Shown: positions 19,901-26,342 of the stretch, in pieces
How positions within the stretch are numbered: position 1 is the first letter of the stretch
How the letters are laid out: each line of letters starts with the position of its first letter
Source: Gammaproteobacteria bacterium
GTDB taxonomy: Bacteria; Pseudomonadota; Gammaproteobacteria; Burkholderiales; Burkholderiaceae_D
Assembly: GCA_903970185.1 (NCBI GenBank)
Contig: CAJCIC010000051.1
Coordinates: 1 to 58,510 of the forward strand
DNA: 58,510 nt
Direction: 5' to 3'
Position numbers and translations under genes: made by a program
The notes under the pieces: generated by a model
The model's input: only the letters and a program-made list of their open reading frames with translations
What the model was told of the DNA's origin: nothing
Databases searched by the model: none

Positions 19901-20195
19901 TGTCGAGCACGACGGCAAGCTCTTGGCGCGCTGCAGCCCGGCAGAATTCGGTCAGCGACTGCCTGGCCTCGGGGTCATCCAGAAGCGTCGCGAGCGCGTC
20001 AAACTCGGCTGCAACCCGAAACAGGTGCGCGGGCCTTGCGCTTGGGTGGTAGGGCTCGCCAATGAGAATATGCGTGAAGCCTAGTGCGCTGATGCGCGCA
20101 AGTGCCGCACCCCAGCCGGACTTTTTTCCGAAAGAGGTGAGCGCCGAACGATAGATTCGACACGCCTCAGGAGGCGATACAGTCAAGCGGCCCAT
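16917..20195 (-). CDS. glgE: Alpha-1,4-glucan:maltose-1-phosphate maltosyltransferase with an extra N-terminal domain
   Basis: This 1092-residue protein transfers maltose from maltose 1-phosphate to the non-reducing end of an alpha-1,4-glucan. The C-terminal ~650 residues are a complete GlgE (GH13_3): RFASWYELFPRSMSP, FPPIHPIGTTHRKGRNN, nucleophile in IFRVDNPHTKPLPFW, and acid/base in VLFLAEAFTRPKMM. The typical actinobacterial enzyme has about 660-700 residues. The additional ~430 residues look like a second, degenerate GH13-type barrel (GFTHILIGEPYHPS near the start, AYWNYHDTWFYLEHE later) in which I cannot find the usual RxD, E and HD catalytic motifs. The gene lies 12 bases after glgA and 9 before treS-mak. 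Together with TreS-Mak it links trehalose to glucan synthesis. Confidence 0.93.
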   Translation of the reverse strand: MGRLTVSPPEACRIYRSALTSFGKKSGWGAALARISALGFTHILIGEPYHPSARPAHLFRVAAEFDALATLLDDPEARQSLTEFCRAAARQELAVVLDIALERAEPRGALIASLLPWRVPRDAALDPRAANFGEPGVKLPWHDPIASETLLRRFGALLTQAIAAGVAGFRVLATNDVSGAQLAALCAAARRSRSDAPMFLDATGTSTAALGRFKGCHISGVINSFAYWNYHDTWFYLEHERLARIAPVIFETHASAPSRETMTAEERHGARCDALRRLRLASLLGDGLLMHGDVLKLDDDGGSLAAALAEDSLVYRNHAHARPLRWLRLLSSPGAAVVVIARHAADGTDLLVALNTAALAKAAAVTDIVAAINAPSSRLALLSLADHDKVEATLSLIEEVRLEGFEVRPMRSLRASQVLAPKHSRASAKEQLKAAIAQSRVVLEGVSPSSDDGRFAAAADLGTLLLVGVDAYCDGHDRIAVVLQWKPCDETQWREVTMQAGVNDRHTAFFPLERLGKHEFRIMAWVDRFASWRSDTEKKRAAGRDLALETLEGLALVSIWAEDAENQDLKELIDALLAAPGSTEQARELQLEILFKPETLALMQMADRRPFAAITPVYPVNAERRAARFASWYELFPRSMSPTPGRHGTLLDVIEHLPRIAAMGFDVLYFPPIHPIGTTHRKGRNNQLLAAPEDPGSPYAIGAADGGHDALHAELGTLADFRALIDAAASHGLEIAVDFAIQCSPDHPWLKEHPAWFQFRADGTVRHAENPPKTYEDIVNVDFYTVRASEAEPEPAVTLWQALRDVVLFWIGQGIRIFRVDNPHTKPLPFWQWMIADIRGRHPDVLFLAEAFTRPKMMARLAKVGFVQSYTYFTWRNSRYELTTYLNELNASPLREVYRPHFFVNTPDINPYFLQSSGRAGFLIRAALASLLSGLWGMYSGFEICESQAIPGKEEYLDSEKYELRRRDFNQAGNIVAEITRLNYIRRTNPALASHLGVKFYTLANEAVLFFSKATATRDNVVLAAVCLDPHHAQEFDYELPLWEWGLADDASLAIEDLVDDHKFTLYGKQQRMRLEPWHRPYAIWRVSRQED

Positions 20196-20207
20196 GTCTG
20201 GCTGCGC

Positions 20208-21755
20208 TTAAGCGCGTTTTTTTTCGCTGGACGTAGCGGTTGCTGGCAGGACGACATCGATCGGCGCTGCCACCTTGAAGCGGCCACGACCGGAGCCCTC
20301 GGTCATCTCGCGATAAAGATCGATGTACTGTTCTGCCGAGGCGCGCCAGCCGTGGTCGCCAAGCATGCCGTCGCGCTGCATCTTGCGCCAGGTGCGTGGT
20401 TGCTCAAAAGCATGGAGCGCGCGCCAGATTGCGTCGGCCATGTCTTGGGGCCGGTCGCCATCGAAAAGAAAGCCCGTGGCGCCCGCAACCGGCGTCTTGT
20501 TGGGACCGTGGTCGGTGATCGTGTCAATCAGGCCGCCGACGCGCGACGCAATCGGCACGGTGCCATAGCGCATCGAGTAAACCGGGGTCAGCCCGAAGGG
20601 CTCGAAACGGCTACCGTGCAGGAGGATATCCGCGCCGGCATGAAGCACGTGTGCCGTGCGCTCGTCATAGCCAATGATCACGCCCACGCGTCCGGGGTGC
20701 CGTGCTGCGAACTCGTGATAGCGCCTCTCGAGATCGGCGTCGCCGCTGCCAAGGGCGACAAACTGCACGCGCGGGTGCTCAGCCAGGATCATCTCCAGCG
20801 CATCGATGGCGACATCAGCCATCTTCTGGCCCGTCAGGCGGCTGCCCTGCGCGATCACCGGCGCGAAGGGGTCGACGGTGAGCCCGAAAAGCTGTTGCAG
20901 GCCGCGTTTTGAGGCCACCTTGCCCTTCAGATCCGACGGCGTATAGCGCGCCGGGATGAGCTGATCGGTGGCCGGATTCCACGTGTCCGTATCGATGCCG
21001 TTGGCGACACTGGAGAGGACATCACGGCGCGCTCCGAGCAGGCCCTCAAGGCCGCAGCCAAAGCGCGGCGTGAGGATTTCTTCTTCGTACGAATGGCTTA
21101 CCGTGGTGATGCGGCTGGAGTAGGCAAGACCCGCCTTGAGAAAGCTGAGTTGCCCCCAGAATTCGACGCCGTCCATGAAGCGCGGCTCGATGCCAAGCGC
21201 GCCTGCGAAGTGCAGCGGGAAATTGCCCTGGAAGGCGAGGTTGTGGATGGTCGTGACGCTGGTCACTGCCGTCTTGCCGGTGCGCAGGGCACGCTGCTGC
21301 ATCAGAAGCGGTGACAGCGCCGCGTGCCAGTCGTGGGCATGCAGGACGTCAGGCGCATTCAGGCGCGTCTCGCCCAGGGCCAGGACCGAGGCCGCGTGGC
21401 AAAGTGCGCCAAAGCGGATCGCGTTATCGCCGAATTCGTGACCGTGCGGATCCTGATAGGGGCCGCCTTCGCGCGCGAACAAGAGGTCGTTGCGAACGAG
21501 AACCACGGGTACATCGCAATCGGGCATGGTTCCATGCAGCAGCTGGACCGGGCCGCCCGGGATATCGTCTAGCGTTGCGACCGGTCGCAATGCCTGCGCT
21601 TTTTCCAGCGCCTGCGGATAACCTGGAATGAGCACCGTGGCTTCGACCCCGCGATCGTGTACGGCACGTGCAAGGGCGGTCACGACATCACCGAGTCCCC
21701 CGGTCTTGGCTAGGGGAATCGCCTCGGCGGCAACAAACAGGACGCGTGGAATCAA
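20208..21755 (-). CDS. glgA: Glycogen synthase (ADP-glucose type, GT5)
   Basis: This 515-residue GT5 enzyme extends alpha-1,4-glucan from ADP-glucose. The N-terminal nucleotide-sugar signature KTGGLGDV is at residues 17-24. The C-terminal half has RLTGQKMADV, FVALGSGDADLERRY, and the acceptor/donor loop GSRFEPFGLTPVYSMRYGTVPIASRVGGL. The start is TTG 21755 with GGAG about 8 bases upstream. It is the first gene of the eight-gene operon, so its 5' flank should carry the operon promoter. No glgC (ADP-glucose pyrophosphorylase) is in the window. Some GT5/GT4 enzymes can instead make maltose 1-phosphate, which the sequence alone does not exclude. Confidence 0.96.
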   Translation of the reverse strand: MIPRVLFVAAEAIPLAKTGGLGDVVTALARAVHDRGVEATVLIPGYPQALEKAQALRPVATLDDIPGGPVQLLHGTMPDCDVPVVLVRNDLLFAREGGPYQDPHGHEFGDNAIRFGALCHAASVLALGETRLNAPDVLHAHDWHAALSPLLMQQRALRTGKTAVTSVTTIHNLAFQGNFPLHFAGALGIEPRFMDGVEFWGQLSFLKAGLAYSSRITTVSHSYEEEILTPRFGCGLEGLLGARRDVLSSVANGIDTDTWNPATDQLIPARYTPSDLKGKVASKRGLQQLFGLTVDPFAPVIAQGSRLTGQKMADVAIDALEMILAEHPRVQFVALGSGDADLERRYHEFAARHPGRVGVIIGYDERTAHVLHAGADILLHGSRFEPFGLTPVYSMRYGTVPIASRVGGLIDTITDHGPNKTPVAGATGFLFDGDRPQDMADAIWRALHAFEQPRTWRKMQRDGMLGDHGWRASAEQYIDLYREMTEGSGRGRFKVAAPIDVVLPATATSSEKKRA

Positions 21756-21823
21756 GATAGGGCTCCGTGGCGCATGATCTCTTTATAGACGCTTCCGGCG
21801 TCAAGATCGTGACGGGCGCAACC

Positions 21824-21834
21824 GATACTGTATC
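21824..21834. promoter_or_regulatory. Palindrome upstream of glgA, possible operator
   Basis: GATAC-T-GTATC is a perfect 5-bp dyad about 70 bases upstream of the glgA TTG start, in the likely promoter zone. It could be a binding site for a repressor or activator of the glucan operon. No regulator gene is adjacent and I cannot assign a family. Confidence 0.3.
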
Positions 21835-22032
21835 CGAGGCGCGCGTTCATCGCAGAAATAATTACAGGGACCCCCCAACTCGTTCACGGGAGCCCACGCT
21901 ATCTACGCTCAACAGGCAAAAACGGATGACTCTTGATGCGCTTGGCGAAAGTGAATCGCATGAAAGAAGTTCGGGGGAAAACGAATGGATCTGCCTAAGC
22001 ACAAGGTGTTCCCGAATGCCCCAAGAATGGGC

Positions 22033-22052
22033 GACAAATAGCGAAATTTGTC
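22033..22052. repeat. Inverted repeat just beyond the zinc-peptidase stop
   Basis: GACAAAT and ATTTGTC form a perfect 7-bp dyad around a 6-base spacer, 11 bases past the stop of the minus-strand gene at 22064. The stem is AT-rich and has no T run after it, so it is a poor terminator. It may be an operator for the glucan operon or a 3' stem-loop of the peptidase transcript. Confidence 0.35.
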
Positions 22053-22063
22053 ACATCGCAAGA

Positions 22064-23146
22064 TCAGGCAGCGCGCGGCAAGGAATGCTGTTCGGATTGC
22101 TCGAACGACGCGCGCGCAGCGACCACCGTGTCGTGCACAAAACGCAGCTTGGCGACGACCTGATCCGATAGTACGAAGGGATAGGGATCGGGCAGACCGA
22201 GACCGCGGTTCAGGCTGTTGAGCAGGTAGGTCACGGGGTACCAGTTTGCAATGGCTGCCTCGAAGGATCCGCGCATGACACCCTTGTTCAGGTCGGTCAA
22301 GGCCACTGACGGCTCGTCACTGCGGCGCGGCCGCAAAGTCAGGCCACATGTCGCTGCCGTCTCGAGGGTGTCCATGATGTGCAGGTAATGCGCCCAGCTT
22401 TCTGCCCAGTCTTCCCAGGGATGGGCGCTTGCATAGGCCGAGACGAAGCGGTCTTGCCAATCGTTTGCAGGGCCTAGCGCATAGTAATTTTCAAGGGCGG
22501 CCTGATAGTTCGCGCGATCATCGCCAAAAAGCGTGCGGAAATCCTCAAGGTGGTCGCTATCGCGGATCAGGCGATCCCAGAAATAGTGCCCCGACTCGTG
22601 TCTTAGGTGCCCAAGCACGGTGCGATAGGGTTCCTGGAACGCGGTGCGACGCCGCTCGCGCTCGACATCGTCGGTTTCGTCGACATTTAGCGTGATTGTG
22701 CCGCCAAGATGGCCGGTCATGATCATCTCCTGACCATCGGGTGCCTTGAATTCGAAACGCAGGCCGTCGCCTCTGCCCGGTGCCGACTCGTCAAGCGGCA
22801 TGCCAAGGCCAAGCAGGTTGACGATCAGGCGCCGCTTTGCCGCCTCGGCGCGAAACCAGCGCTGGACGTTGAGCGCGTCGTCAAGCGCAGGAATGACATG
22901 GGTTGTGCGGCATGAGACGCACAGGTCGTGGGGGTCATCGGCGGCGATGGCCCAGTTGCAGATGCTGTGCTCGACATAATTTCGGCACAGGCGCGCGCCG
23001 CCGGGGGCTTCCCCCTGCAGGTCAGGATCAAGCGCGATCATCGTGTCGGCGTCAGGCAGATAAGCCAGCGAGCGCTGGCAAAAGAGGCACTTAACACTCT
23101 CGAAAAAAACCAGGTGCTGGCAGTGGTTGCAGTGGAAAATTTGCAT
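22064..23146 (-). CDS. Putative zinc-binding metallopeptidase with N-terminal zinc ribbon
   Basis: This 360-residue protein begins with a zinc ribbon (Cys6, Cys9, Cys20, Cys23, in CNHC and CLFC pairs), followed by a second cysteine group (CRNY, SICNW, CVSC). The C-terminal domain has the zinc-peptidase motif HESGH (residues 183-187) followed by YFWDRLI. This arrangement matches the family annotated as putative zinc-binding peptidase (zinc_ribbon_6 plus Peptidase_Mx), whose substrate is unknown. No signal peptide is visible, so it is probably cytoplasmic. I found no strong promoter motif upstream; an FNR-type box sits about 230 bases upstream but may serve the opposite strand. Confidence 0.85.
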   Translation of the reverse strand: MQIFHCNHCQHLVFFESVKCLFCQRSLAYLPDADTMIALDPDLQGEAPGGARLCRNYVEHSICNWAIAADDPHDLCVSCRTTHVIPALDDALNVQRWFRAEAAKRRLIVNLLGLGMPLDESAPGRGDGLRFEFKAPDGQEMIMTGHLGGTITLNVDETDDVERERRRTAFQEPYRTVLGHLRHESGHYFWDRLIRDSDHLEDFRTLFGDDRANYQAALENYYALGPANDWQDRFVSAYASAHPWEDWAESWAHYLHIMDTLETAATCGLTLRPRRSDEPSVALTDLNKGVMRGSFEAAIANWYPVTYLLNSLNRGLGLPDPYPFVLSDQVVAKLRFVHDTVVAARASFEQSEQHSLPRAA

Positions 23147-23377
23147 GGGTAATCGCGTCGCCGCGAAAGCTAGGGCGTTTTGCTCGCAGAGAAGAACTCA
23201 GGTGGCATCGCCTCAGTATGCGCCGCGATGGGTTTCGGGGGCGAGCCTCGCGCGGGTGTGGCTTGCGGCCTTGCCCCTCTTGCAAGGCGCAGCGGCCGCT
23301 GCGCCGGCCGCTGTGCTGGCCACGCCTGCCACGTTTGGCCCTGTCCCTTGCGCTGAAGTTCGGTTCGGATCGTGATC

Positions 23378-23391
23378 TTGATCTGGATCAA
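23378..23391. promoter_or_regulatory. FNR/Anr-type binding box
   Basis: TTGAT-CTGG-ATCAA is an exact match to the FNR/CRP-superfamily consensus TTGAT-N4-ATCAA and is fully palindromic in its arms. It lies 204 bases before the -24 GG of the sigma-54-like element and 232 bases before the start of the minus-strand peptidase gene. The target gene is not clear. It suggests oxygen or redox control. Confidence 0.5.
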
Positions 23392-23594
23392 TGACGCAGC
23401 GATTACCTTCGGTTATACCCGAGCAGCAGGCCAGGTCAAGGTATTCGCTTGGCTCTTTCATCGAAAGCGGGCGGGTCATGGCGACGATCGGCGCGTATCT
23501 GGGGCAGTGGCGGTGCCGCGGGCAGGATGTCCTCGCGGTTTCGCGGTTTTCTTTCAGCACAGCGCGTGCCATCACCCTGGCGTTTTCGGCGCGT

Positions 23595-23608
23595 GGAACG
23601 GAGATTGC
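23595..23608 (+). promoter_or_regulatory. Candidate sigma-54 promoter for the 23680 gene
   Basis: The element reads TGG-AACGGAGATT-GC. Against the consensus TGGCACG-N4-TTGC only one base differs (A for C after GG). The predicted start is near 23620, about 60 bases before ATG 23680. Confidence 0.6.
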
Positions 23609-23679
23609 GCCTCAAGTCGTCATTGCGGCTGGGATGCCCGTCTCGGACATGCCGAATTCGCGATGTTTGGGAGAGCACC

Positions 23680-23955
23680 ATGAAAAATCCGCTTCCCCCG
23701 CTTTTGGCCCTTGCGCTGTATTTCGCCGTCGCGAGCTCACACGCCGCGCCGCTGTTTACACCGGAAGATGCGCCAAGGGCCTATCCCGCGGTGCTGTCGA
23801 TGCACATTGCGCCCGCCGTTGCCCGCAAGCGCGCTGCAAAGCCACAATCGACGGCCATGAGCCATGTCGGGCACGAGTGGATAACGGGTGTGCTGCCTTC
23901 GAACTGCCGCGCCGTGCGCCCGGGCAGTGCGCATGCCCCCTGCGTCGTGGTGTGA
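23680..23955 (+). CDS. Small exported protein of unknown function
   Basis: This 91-residue protein has a signal peptide (MKNPLPPLLALALYFAVASS, cleavage expected after SHA of SSHAAP). The mature part is about 68 residues, basic, with two cysteines near the C-terminus (Cys in LPSNCRAV and APCVVV). I chose ATG 23680 because a GGGAGAG site precedes it and the signal peptide begins there; the frame is open upstream without other support. No family is recognised. A sigma-54-like promoter lies 72 bases upstream. The next small gene follows 8 bases after the stop, so the two are probably co-transcribed. Confidence 0.6.
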   Translation: MKNPLPPLLALALYFAVASSHAAPLFTPEDAPRAYPAVLSMHIAPAVARKRAAKPQSTAMSHVGHEWITGVLPSNCRAVRPGSAHAPCVVV

Positions 23956-23963
23956 GGCCGGCC

Positions 23964-24212
23964 ATGGCGCGCGTTTCTGCCACCGACGAGAGCCAAAAAG
24001 AGGGCGGTTCCGATCCGGCCGCGACCAACGCGCCCCTGCCCAACGAACGCGATGCGACACACGAGCCTGCGCCTGCCCCCACGCGCGAGGGTTTGCGCGA
24101 CATCATGCAACAGGCGCACGACGACATCGAAAGCGGGCAGCAGGATACCGATCTCTACAGCCAGCCCGGCCTTGAAAAGCCCGGACCTGAGGGCCACAGG
24201 AAAGACCCGTGA
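23964..24212 (+). CDS. Small acidic hydrophilic protein of unknown function
   Basis: This 82-residue protein begins MARVSATDESQKEGGSDP. It is rich in Asp, Glu, Pro and Gln, has no signal peptide or membrane segment, and is likely disordered except for a short helical centre (REGLRDIMQQAHDDIESGQ). Similar short hypotheticals occur next to stress genes in Burkholderiales, but I do not recognise a family. It starts 8 bases after the preceding small exported gene and probably shares its sigma-54-like promoter. Confidence 0.5.
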   Translation: MARVSATDESQKEGGSDPAATNAPLPNERDATHEPAPAPTREGLRDIMQQAHDDIESGQQDTDLYSQPGLEKPGPEGHRKDP

Positions 24213-24371
24213 GCCAGACGTCATGATTTTGACGCGTGCGGCTGCCATGCTCTCGATCTGCGAGGTTAAGCGGCAGGCGTTGCGCGTGCTTTCGCCATGG
24301 TAGATTCGGGCTCGGTGCAGTAAATCTTGCACCTGCGGGAAACGGCTAACTGCAGCAGATCAAATAAGTCG

Positions 24372-25520
24372 ATGCGCATTGCCTACGTCAGCGAGACCTG
24401 GCCGCCCGAGGTCAACGGGGTGGCCATGACCGCATCGCGCACGGTCGCGTTCCTGCGCGGGCGCGGTCACCAGGTCGATTTGGTTCGCCCGCGACAGGGC
24501 AAACACGCGGAAGCCTCGCAGGAGCCTCCGGCGATCGGCGTTTTGGGCGTACCCATTCCGATGTACCAGGACGCGCGCTTTGGCGTGCCTGCCCCATGGC
24601 GCCTGATGCGGGCCTGGCGCGCGCTAAGGCCTGACCTCGTCCATGTTGCGACCGAGGGACTGCTTGGATACGTCGCCGTGAAGACCGCAGTCTCGCTTGG
24701 CATTCCGGTCACGTCGGACTTCCGCACGCGTTTTGACGTCTATACCCGCTACTATGCGCCGGCGCTGTTAACGCGGGTGGTCAAGGCCTATCTGCGCGAC
24801 TTCCACAATCGCTGCGAGCTGACCTTCGTGCCCACTGAAGAGATGCAGCAGCAACTCGTCCGGGAGGGCTTTCGCCATGTCGAAGTCAGCTCGCGTGGCG
24901 TTGATTGCGAAGCCCTGTCACCCGCGCACAGGAGCGCTGCACTGCGCGAGAAATGGGACGCAGCGGGTCCGGTTGCACTCTATGTCGGTCGCCTCGCGCG
25001 CGAGAAGAATCTCGCGCTGGTGTTCAAGGCCTTTGACGCGATCAAGGACAAGGCGCCTCGCGCCCGCCTCGTTCTGGTCGGCGATGGACCCCTTGGGGCC
25101 GAACTCAAAACCCGGCACGCCGATGCAATCTTCGCCGGTACGCGTCGCGGCGACGACCTCGCCAGGCATTTCGCATCTGCCGATATTTTCCTCTTCCCAA
25201 GCCTGTCGGAGACCTTTGGAAATGTCACCCTCGAGGCCCTCGCCTCAGGCCTTGCCGTGATCGCCTATCGCAGCGCGGCTGCCGCCATGCACATTCGCAA
25301 CGGCGTCAACGGTCTGGTCGTGGCGCCCGGTGACGAAGTTGCGTTTTGCGAGGCAGCAGCACGGCTAGGCGAGAACCAGCTGCTGCGCCGGCGCCTGGGC
25401 GTTGCTGCGCGCCAGACCGCCGCGCGTCTTGACTGGAGCCAGATCCTTGCGCAATTCGAAAACGCGCTGTGCCGCGTTGCCAGGCGCGAGCCCGACCCTA
25501 AACGTGCGCTTGTGGCCTGA
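24372..25520 (+). CDS. Glycosyltransferase family 4 protein (GT-B)
   Basis: This 382-residue retaining GT-B transferase begins MRIAYVSETWPPEVNGVA, the typical N-terminus of GT4 enzymes that glycosylate lipids (MgtA/PimA-like). The donor-binding half has ALYVGRLAREKNL, VLVGDGPLG, and the E-x7-E block SETFGNVTLEALASG. I place the start at ATG 24372; the frame runs further upstream without a start supported by a ribosome site. The sugar donor and acceptor are not known. It faces a convergent DUF2334 gene and a second GT4 gene, suggesting a shared role in a surface glycan or glycolipid. Confidence 0.92.
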   Translation: MRIAYVSETWPPEVNGVAMTASRTVAFLRGRGHQVDLVRPRQGKHAEASQEPPAIGVLGVPIPMYQDARFGVPAPWRLMRAWRALRPDLVHVATEGLLGYVAVKTAVSLGIPVTSDFRTRFDVYTRYYAPALLTRVVKAYLRDFHNRCELTFVPTEEMQQQLVREGFRHVEVSSRGVDCEALSPAHRSAALREKWDAAGPVALYVGRLAREKNLALVFKAFDAIKDKAPRARLVLVGDGPLGAELKTRHADAIFAGTRRGDDLARHFASADIFLFPSLSETFGNVTLEALASGLAVIAYRSAAAAMHIRNGVNGLVVAPGDEVAFCEAAARLGENQLLRRRLGVAARQTAARLDWSQILAQFENALCRVARREPDPKRALVA

Positions 25521-25541
25521 GCGCAGGCGCCAGCGCCAAAG

Positions 25542-26342
25542 CTAGGCTGCGACAGGACGCGCCGGTTGCTGAACGCGCGCGCGCGCCAGATGCTCCTCGA
25601 CGTATGCGGCCTTGGTGAGCGAGCGGCGGCGGGCGCTGAAATGTTCGAACAGGCGTTGCCAGTGGCGGACAATTTGCGGATAGGCGGCGTCTGCAGGATG
25701 CAGCCCAAGGCGGACCACAGGCGCTCGTTCGAGCCTTCTGGCCAGCGCATCCGCGAAGAGGTGCGACACGCCACGGCGCCAGGCGCTTCTGGAGCTAAAT
25801 ACCAAGCTTTGCGAAGCCACCGCCTCGCGCTGGTTCAGAAGATGCAGTCCGCCAAGCGTGGTGGTATAGCTCAGGCTCGTCCGGGACAGCGCCTTCCAGG
25901 TCCCCGCACTCATCAGCCAGGCCGGGGCGACAAAACCCTTCAGCGGCCAGTTCTCGGCGGCAAACCAGTCGATGCCGCTTTGCAGCCGACGAAGGGCCTC
26001 GGCTTCACCCAGGGCCGCAAATTCGCCCTCACCCGAAGTATAGAAACGGCGCTTGCCAAACTGCAAGGGCGATGACACGGGCGCGTCGTCGCGATGCGTC
26101 AGCCCGTGCAAGACCAGTTCGTCGCCGCAGGCCACGCGGCCGCTGAGCAGCGCGCAAAAATTGCGGTCGTTGCGGGCGTGGATGCCGGTATGGTATTGCG
26201 GCACGACCAGCCAGGTGGTTCGAAATGGCCCGACCTCGGCGAGCGCATCGAGCAGGAACTGCGACGCTTGCCAGGTTGCTGGCGAGACATCGTGCATGAC
26301 GACGCAAAAGGCGCCCTGATCACGCGGCGCGCTGGCTGGCAT
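25542..26342 (-). CDS. DUF2334 polysaccharide deacetylase-like protein
   Basis: This 266-residue protein has the N-terminal VVMHDVSPATWQ motif and the HGLTHRDD motif (about residues 78-85) of DUF2334 proteins, which share the fold of NodB-type carbohydrate deacetylases. The Asp of MHDVSP and the His of HGLTH correspond to metal and catalytic positions. It overlaps the end of the upstream glycosyltransferase by 23 bases, so translation is coupled. In this context it probably modifies a saccharide built by the neighbouring transferases. The exact reaction is unknown. Confidence 0.85.
   Translation of the reverse strand: MPASAPRDQGAFCVVMHDVSPATWQASQFLLDALAEVGPFRTTWLVVPQYHTGIHARNDRNFCALLSGRVACGDELVLHGLTHRDDAPVSSPLQFGKRRFYTSGEGEFAALGEAEALRRLQSGIDWFAAENWPLKGFVAPAWLMSAGTWKALSRTSLSYTTTLGGLHLLNQREAVASQSLVFSSRSAWRRGVSHLFADALARRLERAPVVRLGLHPADAAYPQIVRHWQRLFEHFSARRRSLTKAAYVEEHLARARVQQPARPVAA

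Larger units (their letters stand above)
21756..22063. other. Intergenic stretch upstream of the glucan operon
   Basis: I see no convincing gene in these 308 bases. It should contain the promoter of the glgA-treY operon on the minus strand. A minus-strand TATAAA-like hexamer occurs around 21782-21787, but no good -35 partner sits at the right distance. A perfect short palindrome lies at 21824-21834 and an inverted repeat at 22033-22052. No GG-N10-GC element of sigma-54 type was found here on the minus strand. Confidence 0.6.
23147..23679. other. Divergent intergenic stretch with an FNR-type box and a sigma-54-type promoter
   Basis: These 533 bases separate the minus-strand zinc-peptidase gene from the plus-strand gene at 23680. 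Several overlapping open frames occur here, but none shows a ribosome site, family motif or consistent codon pattern, so I treat the stretch as non-coding. It contains a perfect FNR/Anr-like dyad at 23378-23391 and a near-consensus sigma-54 element at 23595-23608. The GC-rich part at about 23285-23315 contains overlapping GCGGCCGC and GCCGGC palindromes. Confidence 0.6.

Noticed and set aside
23213-23575. Minus-strand frame of 120 codons in the gap upstream of the zinc-peptidase gene
   Set aside because: No ribosome site, family motif or signal sequence; the composition looks non-coding, and the FNR-type box lies inside it.
23479-23679. Possible longer N-terminus for the small genes at 23680 or 23964
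   Set aside because: Extending either frame upstream removes the signal peptide start or the overlapping arrangement and crosses the sigma-54-type promoter; no start with a ribosome site was found.
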